Source of the DNA: Fictibacillus sp. FJAT-27399
GTDB taxonomy: Bacteria; Bacillota; Bacilli; Bacillales; Fictibacillaceae
NCBI RefSeq assembly: GCF_001510655.1
Contig: NZ_LMVC01000003.1
Location: forward strand, 62,001-126,000
Direction: 5' to 3'
DNA: 64,000 nucleotides
Positions 25,550-34,037 of this stretch are shown here, piece by piece. The notes under the pieces were generated by a model. That model was not told the origin of the DNA, ran no database searches, and was given only the letters and a program-made list of their open reading frames with translations. Made by a program: the position numbers and the translations under genes. The stretch's first letter is position 1. Each line of letters starts with the position of its first letter.

Positions 25550-26097
25550 AGGTTACCATTTAAGAAGACGTTGGATACGTTTGATTTTGATCATGTTAAA
25601 GGCATGTCCCGTAGGGACATTGAAGAATATTTAAGCCTTAGTTTCATTGAACAGAATAAGAATTTAATTTTCCAGGGCCCTCCTGGAGTCGGTAAAACCA
25701 TTTAGCCGTTTCTATCGCCTTGGAAGCGATACGAAAAGGTTTGAAAACGTACTTTATGACAGCACAAGAGCTCGTTACTACACTTGAAACAGCAGATTCA
25801 CAGGGTAAATTGGATAAAAAGATGAGAGGGCTTGCCAAGCCTTCTCTTCTGATCATCGACGAAATGGGTTACTTGAACTTATATAATAATGGTGGACATT
25901 ACTTATTTCAGGTGATCAGCCGAAGGTATGAAAACAGCTCGATCTTCTTAACATCTAATAAGACGTTCAGCCAGTGGGGAGAAGTTTTAGGAGATGGAAT
26001 TATAGCAACAGCTATTTTAGACCGTCTGCTTTACCACTCTCGTGTGTTTTCAGTGGATGGACAGAGTTATCGATTGAATGAAAAAGGCACCCGTTAA
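25550..26097 (+). pseudogene. istB transposition helper ATPase, frameshifted
   Basis: Reads RLPFKKTLDTFDFDHVKGMS ... LIFQGPPGVGKT in one frame up to about 25699, then HLAVSIALEAIRKGLKTYFM ... LLIIDEMGYL ... ILDRLLYHSRVFSVDGQSYR in another. A single missing C in the Walker A region (GGTAAAACC-ATTTAG where CATTTAGCC is expected) breaks the gene exactly after GVGKT. Walker B is LLIIDE. Otherwise almost the whole IstB ATPase is present, so the break looks recent. Confidence 0.85.
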
Positions 26098-26299
26098 GGT
26101 GCCACTTTTGTACAATTTTACCCCGACGATTTTGTATAAAATTAAACGTCCTTGACAACAGAGAATAAATATTCAAGTTTACTTAATATATTATCGACCA
26201 GGGATAACATGATAAAGCCCTTTCAAATCAATAAAAAAATACTTTTTAATCTTTAATAATGAGGTTTGCAAATATCAAAATCTTTATAAAATCAAAAGA

Positions 26300-26678
26300 T
26301 TGTTAACCAACAATAACTCGAAGGATGGACTAGAAGACATTGAATCTTCATCAATCTCCAATGATAAAATCATTTATTTCAGGGTTTATAATTCTGATAG
26401 AGAAGTAGCAAAAATGAACGTTCGCTATGAACCAAGAAGAGACAAAATATATATTGGTATTTTGGAAGTCTTTGAAAAAAGAATAGGAATAGGCAGTGTT
26501 TTAATTGTTAAAGGCTCTTGCACTTATATTCGGGGTAAAAATAATTACCAGTATTATTAGGTCGTTGGGGGAATAATCTATAGAAGAATTAAAGGGGTTT
26601 TATAGAAAGAATGGCTTTGCAATACTAGAAGATAATGAGATCGAGTTAAGGATTTCATATGAAAATAATATATTATAG
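26300..26678 (+). pseudogene. Broken GNAT-like acetyltransferase
   Basis: Frame 1 (26300-26560) holds MNVRYEPRRDKIYIGILEVF and KRIGIGSVLIVKG, which fits the strands and acetyl-CoA loop of a GNAT protein. After a frameshift near 26560 and a TAA, the other frame gives SIEELKGFYRKNGFAILEDN, the usual FYRKNGF end of the fold. No ribosome site lies before the first codon. The gene is at least doubly broken. Confidence 0.6.
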
Positions 26679-26831
26679 AAAGTTGTAATTTACAGAATAT
26701 CCTATTATAGGAGGAGAAACGTCTCTGTTACCTTAATTAGGATGATTTATATGATCAATTTAATGAGTTATTAAATCCTACGGAAACAGAATTGAACATA
26801 ATCTCTTAAATAAAGGTTAGAGGAGATCTCA

Positions 26832-27374
26832 ATGGACGAGTTTAATGAATTGAAATGCTTATTTAATTCAGCTAATAAAATATATTTACTGGAGCAGAAG
26901 AATTTAATTCAAAGAGGAGTCTCAGAACGAACACTTTGTGGTCAATTGATGCTCTATTTAAATAAGGCTATCGAGAAGACAAAATATGATCAATATTATG
27001 TTGATGTTGAATACAACCGGAATTTCAATCGTAAAATCAAGACAATTGTTAATGGACGGGGAGAAATTATAACAATTAATTGTGACTTAATCATTCATAG
27101 TAGAGGGGAAAACATTCATCAAGATAACTTGATTGCTATAGAAATGAAAAAGTCTACAGGAAGTAGAGTTAATAAAGAAAGAGATAAAGAACGCTTAAAG
27201 GCGTTAACGACACAAGTGCTTTATGTGTTTAGCGACTACAGAAAGCAGTTTCCTGAACACGTATTTGGATATATATTAGGTATTTACTATGAAATTGATA
27301 TTCGTCACATGAAAGTATTTTTAGAGTTTTATCAAGATGGAAAGCTAATAGATGAAGAGAACATAAATATATAA
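26832..27374 (+). CDS. PD-(D/E)XK nuclease-like protein, unknown system
   Basis: A 180-residue protein. The middle has the spacing of a PD-(D/E)XK site: Glu60 in YYVDVEYNRN, Asp85 in TINCDLIIH, then Glu104-Met-Lys106 in LIAIEMKKSTG, each on or next to a predicted strand. The N-terminal helix region GVSERTLCGQLMLYLNKAI resembles the opening of restriction-endonuclease-like proteins of unknown role in Bacillus islands. AGAGGAG lies before the ATG. It sits next to the IS21 remnant and upstream of a multi-pass membrane protein gene. A nuclease in phage defence is plausible but not shown. Confidence 0.6.
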   Translation: MDEFNELKCLFNSANKIYLLEQKNLIQRGVSERTLCGQLMLYLNKAIEKTKYDQYYVDVEYNRNFNRKIKTIVNGRGEIITINCDLIIHSRGENIHQDNLIAIEMKKSTGSRVNKERDKERLKALTTQVLYVFSDYRKQFPEHVFGYILGIYYEIDIRHMKVFLEFYQDGKLIDEENINI

Positions 27375-27629
27375 GACTTAATTTATAATACAACAAACCG
27401 ATTACAAAAGAATTAGTGAAATTTTTAAGAAATAATTTAATTATTATTTAAATTTGCGTTTTGAAACAGTCACTTACTGATTTTTGTTTATATAATACAA
27501 TTACAAAAAGTTTAAGGCGGTGCCAATGAACTAACCAAAAGCTTATGGTGTATTTTCTAAACGAAAGAATTATTTTTTTAGAGATTCTGAATACGGGTTT
27601 ATAAATAAAGTTGGAATAGGAGATTTGTA

Positions 27630-28730
27630 ATGCATTTTCTTCTGAAAGTTTATGCATTGTTGTTATGGGTATACTCTAATGTTATTTTTTATATTTTAAA
27701 ATGGGTTGATCAAACGATAGATTCGACTTGGGGAACAGTAGTTTTTCAGTATTTAGCACTACAAATAATTGCAATTTTGGTACTCTCTATTATTCAAGAA
27801 GTAATAGGGGAAATTAGATACAGATTGAAAGTCTTTTATAATAAATTAAGAAGAAACAAAAAATTAGGCATTATAAGATTTTTAAGTGAATTGTATTATA
27901 TATATGATAAGGTTCTTTATAAGATTCAACCTAGGATCTACTATAAAAACCAGCCATCTAATAATAATAGAATGGATGCTACTAATGCGTATAGCATTTT
28001 AAATGTATATGAAAATTTAATAAGGTTTGCAGTTTTCATATTTAGAATTTCTATTTTCAATCTAATTTCTTGGTACTTTATTATTTCTTATCACCAGCCT
28101 ACTATGATGGTGGAATTTTTGAAATTTATTTTTTTCCATGTTCACTTATATTTGGCTCATTTTAACTTAAAAACAATTAATGAATTAGTCAGCTTGGCAA
28201 CACTCATTTCTTCTGTTTTGGTTCTATTCGTACTTAGAAGATCTCAGTTAACTTCAAAAGCAAAAAGAAAACTATATGATGAAAAATATGAAAAAGCTAT
28301 AAAATTACATGTTGAAAATTTGTCTGCTTTAAGTAAAATGATCTACTTTTCTAGAGAAAATATTGATCACCTTTCATATATTATTGATTACATAGTTGAC
28401 AATTTTTGCAAAGAAATTGCTTGTAATTATGGATATGAATTGTCTAATAATAAATTAATTAATTCTAAAAATAACTATAACATTTATGAAAGAGCAGTGT
28501 CTCTGTTTGAGTACTTTAATTCTTTCAAATTAGAAGCGGATATTATAAAAAAAAACATGAAATTAATAAAAGACGAGAACATATCTGATGCTTATTTTAT
28601 TATAAATAAATCCTTATCTTATGAAAAAAACATTTTATCCCTCAGTCCATATTCCACTAAATTATGGATTGAAACGCACTTGTTGGATAGAGATGCGCTT
28701 GAGAAAACTTATAAAAAATTTTATAGATAG
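27630..28730 (+). CDS. Multi-pass membrane protein of unknown function, cut by a frameshift
   Basis: 366 residues in this frame. Hydrophobic helices lie at about 5-25 (LLKVYALLLWVYSNVIFYI), 38-60, 126-150 and 185-205, the last followed by RRSQLTSKAKRKLYDEKYEK and a long cytoplasmic helical region. No family is recognised. At about 28705 a run of six As (TATAAAAAATTTT) is followed by a stop at 28728; removing one A joins the frame to the next 95 codons with a smooth helix. TAGGAG lies 8 bases before the ATG. It lies downstream of the nuclease-like gene, 255 bases away. Confidence 0.6.
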   Translation: MHFLLKVYALLLWVYSNVIFYILKWVDQTIDSTWGTVVFQYLALQIIAILVLSIIQEVIGEIRYRLKVFYNKLRRNKKLGIIRFLSELYYIYDKVLYKIQPRIYYKNQPSNNNRMDATNAYSILNVYENLIRFAVFIFRISIFNLISWYFIISYHQPTMMVEFLKFIFFHVHLYLAHFNLKTINELVSLATLISSVLVLFVLRRSQLTSKAKRKLYDEKYEKAIKLHVENLSALSKMIYFSRENIDHLSYIIDYIVDNFCKEIACNYGYELSNNKLINSKNNYNIYERAVSLFEYFNSFKLEADIIKKNMKLIKDENISDAYFIINKSLSYEKNILSLSPYSTKLWIETHLLDRDALEKTYKKFYR

Positions 28731-29019
28731 GAACGAGTATTTAAAAGCTCAATTTGAAGCAATTAGTACAAATAATAAATTAACATTAAGAAATAAAACT
28801 ATAAATGAGATGTCTGCATCATCTGATGAGGTAACAGGGAGTCCCTCCCCTATAGAGATTATTGAAAAAAAGTTAGAGCAAGCAGCTTGCGATTTGAAAG
28901 ATAATTTAACTTCACTTTTAGCTGATGCAGTTTATTATTATATTGTTGGTGAGCGATATGTTGAAAAATCAACTCAAGCGTCAAAACTTAAGTTTAAGGA
29001 TTATCTGTTTGGAAAGTAA
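28717..29019 (+). pseudogene. Displaced C-terminal part of the membrane protein gene
   Basis: Open reading in the +1 frame relative to the gene at 27630: NFIDRNEYLKAQFEAISTNN ... IEIIEKKLEQAACDLKDNLT ... YVEKSTQASKLKFKDYLFGK, then a stop. The codon use and helical character continue the upstream protein. It has no start or ribosome site of its own at the join (an ATG at 28621 overlaps the other frame). Joined, the product would be about 462 residues. Confidence 0.6.
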
Positions 29020-29052
29020 ATATAAATGTAAATGAGGAATTATATCTTAATA

Positions 29053-29094
29053 GATACCCGTACACTCTTGTGTACGGGTATCACTTCTTTTTTA
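29053..29094 (+). terminator. Strong intrinsic terminator after the membrane protein gene
   Basis: A 13-bp perfect stem, GATACCCGTACAC with GTGTACGGGTATC over a TCTT loop, followed by a T-rich run. Confidence 0.85.
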
Positions 29095-29170
29095 GACGAA
29101 AATTGCTTTATTTTTCACGGTAATAAATTCCTAAGGCATTTGAATACTAGTAAGCTTAGAAAAGATTAAT

Positions 29171-29590
29171 TCAATTACAAAGAGTATCTGCCATCTGCTT
29201 GGGACTATTCCTAAAGGCATCAATGGTACTTCCCGCAATATGAGTAGTAATCGTTACATTGTCCAGCTTTAATAGATCGTCATTTGGATCTAGGGGTTCA
29301 TGATCAAACACATCCAGGGCAGCCCCCATGATTTTCTTTTCCTTAAGACTTTGAACTAGTGCTTTCTCATCAATGAGACCCGAGCGTGCAGTGCTGATAA
29401 GCACGGCGGAAGGTTTCATTTTGTCCAGTTCCTTCTTGCCGATAAAGTGCTGGGTGCCCTTGCTTAGACGAAGGTGGAGGGAAACCACATCTGATTCCTT
29501 TAATAAAGTATCCAAATCCACCTTTTTATATGGAGCGGGTACTTCCCCGGTGTACTCGTCGTAAACGATGATGTTGCATTCCAATGTGTG
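29171..29590 (-). pseudogene. D-2-hydroxyacid dehydrogenase fragment
   Basis: From LECNIIVYDEYTG to the end it reads as the NAD-binding half of a D-isomer-specific 2-hydroxyacid dehydrogenase (SerA/hydroxypyruvate reductase type): LLKESDVVSLHLRLSKGTQH, the STARSGLIDEKALVQSLKEK block with the catalytic Arg, LDVFDHEPL, and NVTITTHIAGST with the catalytic His. The GxGxxG loop and the whole substrate domain are missing at the 5' side, and the C-terminus ends early (MADTLCN). The frame extends to 29674 with unrelated sequence. Confidence 0.75.
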
Positions 29591-29725
29591 TAAGTTTATT
29601 GCGTGTCTCTTGATAGGATGGTTGCAAGTTAGATAATGGTTGATATAAAAAAGGCTACTTACTATTGAAAACAATTCTAAAATTATTATCTGGGGTATCG
29701 TTCCAACTAATTTATAATATAGTTT

Positions 29726-31015
29726 TTAAATCGAGTATTGTAGTGCTTGATTTAGTGGTATTTCAAAATTTCCTGAATTAAAGTAATTAATATGAGACCA
29801 TTGCTTTTCTTTTATATAAAGCATGGATATTTTATTTATTATAACCATATTATTTATTGAAACTAATCCGTCTGAAGAGCTAAAGTATTTGGCTCCAGCT
29901 AATGTGAAATATTTTTTGTGATAATTATCTCTAGAATTTAACTTATCAATAAATTTAGTTTTATTGGTTAAATCATGGAGTCCATCTATGTTTCTTGACC
30001 GTACCAAATCCTGAAAATCTTTTTCTTTTATTTGAATGATGTTACTAAGTACTAAAATAAATCGTGATATTAAAGGTACACTAGGTAAGCGACTTCCATT
30101 GTTAGGCGTCCCAGCCATTATAATGTATTTTATTTTTGAATTGTTAATAATCATAGATGATCGGCTAACCAAGCCCCCCATACTATGAGCAATGACTAAA
30201 ACATCATCATTATTATATTTTTTAGAAAGGTGCTTTATTTCTATTTCTAGCAATTTACTGCTTACATTTATACTTTGATTAATGGTGAGGTAATCAAATC
30301 CATACACTGTGTAATTATTTTCTAAATGATTGATTAGGTGGAAATAGGAACTGCCAATTCTAGATGCTAAACCATGAACTATTATAATTGGGGGCTTATT
30401 ACCAGGCTCAATTGTTTCTTTTTTTTCGACAATATCTCCATTAATTTGTAATCTTGTTAATCCAAGGTCATCATGAACATCTTTATATAGATTTTTAAAT
30501 TTGCCAACAACAATTAAAAATTTATTATTATAACCTCCACTTAGTAAATATTTTAGCCTGTTTTGGGAAGATTCCATACTTTTTGAAAGATAATCTAGGT
30601 CATCTGAATCAAAGTTCAATAAATAATTAATCTCTTTCTTTTTAATATAAACTTTATATCCTTGGCTTATAGGAATGTGTTCAAACAATTGAGTTCTAGG
30701 AGAAACATTAGCTGCTAAGTCTTCGAAGTTTAAATCTTTATCATCTAGCAACTTGAGATAGAAATCTTGAATCGCAAAGACAAATTCATTTTTCGAGCAA
30801 ATTACTTCATATGTTATGTCGGGTTCCCTGTTGTTTTTATTAGTTAAATCAATCTGATAAACATTATTAATATCACAGTATGGTAACTCATTTAGAAAAT
30901 TACTTTGTGTTTTCATCTTGGTTATTGAAATATTATTTACTTCCTGGTATTGTTCATCATTTTTACTTTGATTATCTATGACTAATTTGTTTTCATTAGT
31001 ATTAAATTTAAACAT
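29726..31015 (-). CDS. Alpha/beta hydrolase, PGAP1/lipase-like, with long N-terminal domain
   Basis: A 429-residue protein. The C-terminal half is an alpha/beta hydrolase: PPIIIVHGLASRIGSSYFHL (oxyanion region), the nucleophile Ser278 in VIAHSMGGLVSRS, AGTPNNGSRLPS, a likely Asp in SSSDGLVS and a His in KQWSHINYF. This order, with SDGLV followed by WSHI, is that of PGAP1-like and lipase-class esterases. The first 200 residues are a separate Asn-rich beta region I do not recognise; no signal peptide is seen. ATG chosen after GGAGG, although the frame runs on to 31081. Confidence 0.75.
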   Translation of the reverse strand: MFKFNTNENKLVIDNQSKNDEQYQEVNNISITKMKTQSNFLNELPYCDINNVYQIDLTNKNNREPDITYEVICSKNEFVFAIQDFYLKLLDDKDLNFEDLAANVSPRTQLFEHIPISQGYKVYIKKKEINYLLNFDSDDLDYLSKSMESSQNRLKYLLSGGYNNKFLIVVGKFKNLYKDVHDDLGLTRLQINGDIVEKKETIEPGNKPPIIIVHGLASRIGSSYFHLINHLENNYTVYGFDYLTINQSINVSSKLLEIEIKHLSKKYNNDDVLVIAHSMGGLVSRSSMIINNSKIKYIIMAGTPNNGSRLPSVPLISRFILVLSNIIQIKEKDFQDLVRSRNIDGLHDLTNKTKFIDKLNSRDNYHKKYFTLAGAKYFSSSDGLVSINNMVIINKISMLYIKEKQWSHINYFNSGNFEIPLNQALQYSI

Positions 31016-31419
31016 AATTATTTGCCTCCAAGAAAAATATTTTAGAGATGAAACCCTATAACCAATATTTACTCTATCCACTCCTACACCTTATAAATAT
31101 ATACCTTATTTTACCATATGTTAATGTCAAAGATATATAGATTTTGTATCTTCAGATCAATCCTAAGATAATATCCTAGTCCGTAATACAAACTCCTTTA
31201 ATGTCTTGTTTTATTTAGAGAATTGAGCATGCGTGTCGTGTATTCTTTTTGATCAGCTATCAGACTATTAACTTCACGTGGAATTCAGCAATTTTGTGTT
31301 AAAGCATTCCGTTTCACAAGTTACAAACAAAGTAAGCTCCTAGTCTCATGCTAGGAGCTTACTTTGTGTTTTTGAAAAATGTTGATAAGAAGGAAATATA
31401 TGAAGATGAACCCTCTATT
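31016..31419. other. Gene-free stretch between hydrolase and DUF262 genes
   Basis: Both neighbours are on the minus strand. Next to the hydrolase gene there is a minus-strand TTGACA at 31125-31130 with no good -10 at the normal distance, so promoter use is doubtful. The only strong structure is the hairpin at 31327-31372. No frame is supported. Confidence 0.35.
31327..31372 (-). terminator. Hairpin downstream of the DUF262 gene
   Basis: A stem of 17 bp (ACAAAGTAAGCTCCTAG with CTAGGAGCTTACTTTGT, 7-base loop), one of the strongest in the window. The T run is better on the plus strand (GTTTTTG), but the only gene ending here is the minus-strand DUF262 gene, 48 bases away, so it may work in both directions. 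Confidence 0.65.
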
Positions 31420-33195
31420 TTAAAAACGCTGATTTAGAGTAGCCCTTGCCATCTGTTTTCCCATAGCTTTCTCAATAATACTTAATAACTTTTCTTCTCT
31501 TTTTTCAAAGAAGGCATCAAAGTCATTCAGTCTTAATGATTCAGGGTCGATGACGTGAGAATGAAGGATTTCATCCATTCGATCCTTTGATATTCCGGTG
31601 TTCTTTTGGATTCGTTCCAAGTACGAACTAGGAGCGTTTCCTCCAATCATTCGGTTGGTTTTTGCAGATAACGGTGTTTTATTGACAATGCTGTCAAATT
31701 TCCCTCGATCAATATTCTTTGATATGCAATAAGCGGTCGGGAAGATATGATGAATGTCAATTTGATCATCAAAGTACATTTGGACAGTGACAGTTTCTCC
31801 ACTTCGAAAATCTTGCCCGCCTTCACGTAAAAGCAATGTGGAAATTCCTTTATAGGCAGCACTGTTTCTAGTGCGAAGTGTGTATAGCCTGGAAGGAGAG
31901 AAGTTGGCCTCCTGAACGGTAGAGGGTGCGTTTCCGCCACTGATCCACTCTAAAACTTCTTGAACGTCTTTAGCGAATCTGGTTTCAATTGTACTCCCAT
32001 ATAATTCTCCTAATACCCCGCACCAGAACCACTGGGCAATTCTTTGTCGAATACGGTCGTTGTATACTTTGTCTCCGAGAATCGCATAGATGGCTGCTAA
32101 AGGTACCAGTTGAGTACGATAGGGAAGGTCTCTTTCTGAAAAAATATTTTGGCTGAAAAGAAACTTTGCCCCACTTTCATATCCTGCAGTGGCTAGTTCT
32201 GCCCACTTTTTATATTCCTGTAAGCTTAGTTTAAGCACATCTTTTCGTTTGCAGCTGATAGGTACATCAGAGTTTTCCCTTTTACGGTCGTAGGTGGCCA
32301 ATAAACTGATGGTTTGCAGGAAATCTGTACTTTGATTGGATTTAAGTACTTTTTGTTGAAATAGCCTTTTCTCTCTAGCCTCCCAGTCCTTTCTCAGATT
32401 AAAATCCTCTGCCGCAAATGTAGCAGTGAGAAGCTCAAAAGCCGTTAGCGGGACCCCTCCTGTGTTTACTTTTTCAAACACCTGGCAGACCGCTTCTTTT
32501 GGTGTTTCTTTTCTTAAGATAATTAAAGGGATCTGGTATTGCTGAAAACGCTGGATGATGTCGGAAAAATGGTTCCAGGTTTGCAGTCTCTCTTGTATGT
32601 TCTCAGGGTCAATCTGTAAAAATTTCATTTGCCATTCCGTAATCTTGGCGGTATCAAAAATCCGAGTGAATGGAAACAACCCAGCTTCGCACTCCTTCTC
32701 CAAGGTAGAATAATCGCTTTTGACCTGTCCACGAAAATTTTTGATTACTTTATCTTCTGGCAGGCCGATAATCGAGTCTTCCCGATCAAAAAAAGGATCT
32801 AATGCTTTATGGATGTCTATGTAGTACCATCTCTTTATTGTCTTTCCTCTAATATCCCTGGTTACTACCGGCTGTTCCAAGTGGAGCGACTGAGTTAAAG
32901 AAGTAAGCCGCTGCTGGCCATCCAAAATCAGCCGCTCTGGTTCTTGTGCTTGCAGCAAATTTACTCCTTCAACAGGTTTCGGCTTAAAATTAACCTCACT
33001 GTTCCCAGTTTGCAACATCATAACAGCTCCAATAGGATAAGACAAAGATACACTGGCGATCAAGCTTTTAATATGGGTATCATCCCAAACCCAACCCCGC
33101 TGAAAATCAGGAAGTTGAGTTTTCCCAGAGCTTATACTCTTTAACAGATCTTGCAGGGATTCCTTTGTACTGTCAAAGTTTGTTACAGAGGTCAT
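31420..33195 (-). CDS. DUF262 and HNH (GmrSD-type) nuclease-like protein
   Basis: A 591-residue protein. Residues about 10-230 are a DUF262 domain of the ParB/Srx fold, with LPDFQRGWVWDDTHIKSLIA, YPIGAVMML and the nucleotide-site motif ILDGQQRLTSL (DGQQR at 92-96). The C-terminal part has an HNH-like site IDIHHIFPTAYC near residue 480 and NKTPLSAKTNRMIGGNAPSS, as in DUF1524-type domains. This pairing is that of GmrSD type IV restriction enzymes, which cut modified phage DNA, and of SspE-like proteins. It stands alone, without dnd/ssp genes. AAAGGAG precedes the ATG. Confidence 0.82.
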   Translation of the reverse strand: MTSVTNFDSTKESLQDLLKSISSGKTQLPDFQRGWVWDDTHIKSLIASVSLSYPIGAVMMLQTGNSEVNFKPKPVEGVNLLQAQEPERLILDGQQRLTSLTQSLHLEQPVVTRDIRGKTIKRWYYIDIHKALDPFFDREDSIIGLPEDKVIKNFRGQVKSDYSTLEKECEAGLFPFTRIFDTAKITEWQMKFLQIDPENIQERLQTWNHFSDIIQRFQQYQIPLIILRKETPKEAVCQVFEKVNTGGVPLTAFELLTATFAAEDFNLRKDWEAREKRLFQQKVLKSNQSTDFLQTISLLATYDRKRENSDVPISCKRKDVLKLSLQEYKKWAELATAGYESGAKFLFSQNIFSERDLPYRTQLVPLAAIYAILGDKVYNDRIRQRIAQWFWCGVLGELYGSTIETRFAKDVQEVLEWISGGNAPSTVQEANFSPSRLYTLRTRNSAAYKGISTLLLREGGQDFRSGETVTVQMYFDDQIDIHHIFPTAYCISKNIDRGKFDSIVNKTPLSAKTNRMIGGNAPSSYLERIQKNTGISKDRMDEILHSHVIDPESLRLNDFDAFFEKREEKLLSIIEKAMGKQMARATLNQRF

Positions 33196-33408
33196 GTTTT
33201 ACACGCTCCTTTTTAAACGGTTTAAAATGGATAGTATCACTATGAAATAATTTTGAATGATCTCTTTACCATTTCCATTCCCCAAGTTGTTTATAGTTGA
33301 ACACTCTATTTATCGGGAACTTATATTATGGGTATGTGCAAGCGGAAAGAGGTAATAGGTTATAAAAATGAAAGACGGTTCTAAGTTTGAACAGAAGGAG
33401 AACGGTAG

Positions 33409-33871
33409 ATGAGTAAAATGGCAATTAAGATACTTCTTAATGGTCCGGTTGGTAAATATATAGTACCTATAAGAAAGCTCACTGGTTTAGGAATTACAGA
33501 CATAAAAACGAAAATTGAGAATAAAGATTTGTTTGCTGAAACGGATGCAGACGATATTGGTGAAATGGAAAATTTAAAAGGCTTGTCTTATTAAATTAGG
33601 TGCAAATGTAAAAATATTTGATAATGATCAATTGGGCAAGGAACTTTTAATTATCAAGAAATTTCTTACGAATATAGCTTCTATTGTTATTCAATCAGAG
33701 AAAGATAGAAATTTAAGAATGAGTGAGAATCTGGTCGTTATTGAAGATAGTGTGGAATTGACAAGGGGGGGGCTTGATGACAACATTACAGCAATGAATT
33801 TTTATGGGTTTTTATCTCAGAGGTTATTGGATACGAAAGAAGCATCGGGAAGAAGATTTTTAAGTGAGTGA
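33409..33871 (+). pseudogene. Frameshifted gene with ribosomal L7/L12 C-terminal-like fold
   Basis: Frame 1 (33409-33594) starts with a good AAGGAG site and ATG and reads MAIKILLNGPVGKYIVPIRK then LTGLGITDIKTKIEN. The next frame (to 33871) reads ACLIKLGANVKIFDNDQLGK ... NLVVIEDSVELTRGGLDDNI. Removing one G at AAAAGGCTTG near 33580 joins them into about 153 residues. The first 75 residues follow the pattern of the L7/L12 C-terminal domain (strand, VRxLTGLGLKEAK helix, strand LxxxGAxVxI), but this is not a ribosomal protein. Role unknown. Confidence 0.5.
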
Positions 33872-34037
33872 GGAGTAATTATGTACGGACAATATGATTT
33901 CATATACGCAACTTAATTAGTGGAACAATTAAAAGAGGCTGTAAATAAAATGAAAGGATAAACATGTAAGCTCCCTATAATGTAATAACGAGCGCAACCC
34001 AATGCTTTAGAATTGCGCCCTATCGCGTATATACAAA

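Larger units (their letters stand above)
24944..26160 (+). mobile_element. Decayed IS21-family insertion sequence
   Basis: Holds the end of istA and most of istB in the IS21 gene order, both broken. The right end is probably at 26160: the last bases, read inward, are TGTTGTCAAGGACGTTTAAT, with the TGT start of IS21 ends, and there are nested TTTTGTACAATTTTA/TTTTGTATAAAATT repeats typical of their termini. The left end and most of istA are missing. 25323-25549 is too degenerate to assign beyond a probable istB N-terminus just before 25550. Confidence 0.75.

Noticed and set aside
28700-28730. Programmed frameshift in the membrane protein gene
   Set aside because: A +1 shift would be needed and there is no known +1 signal; a base gain in the A run explains it more simply.
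26832-33195. A confirmed new defence system
   Set aside because: The block has defence-like families, but the neighbours are on different strands, separated by terminators and remnants, and no conserved operon can be shown from one sequence. It is kept as a candidate only.
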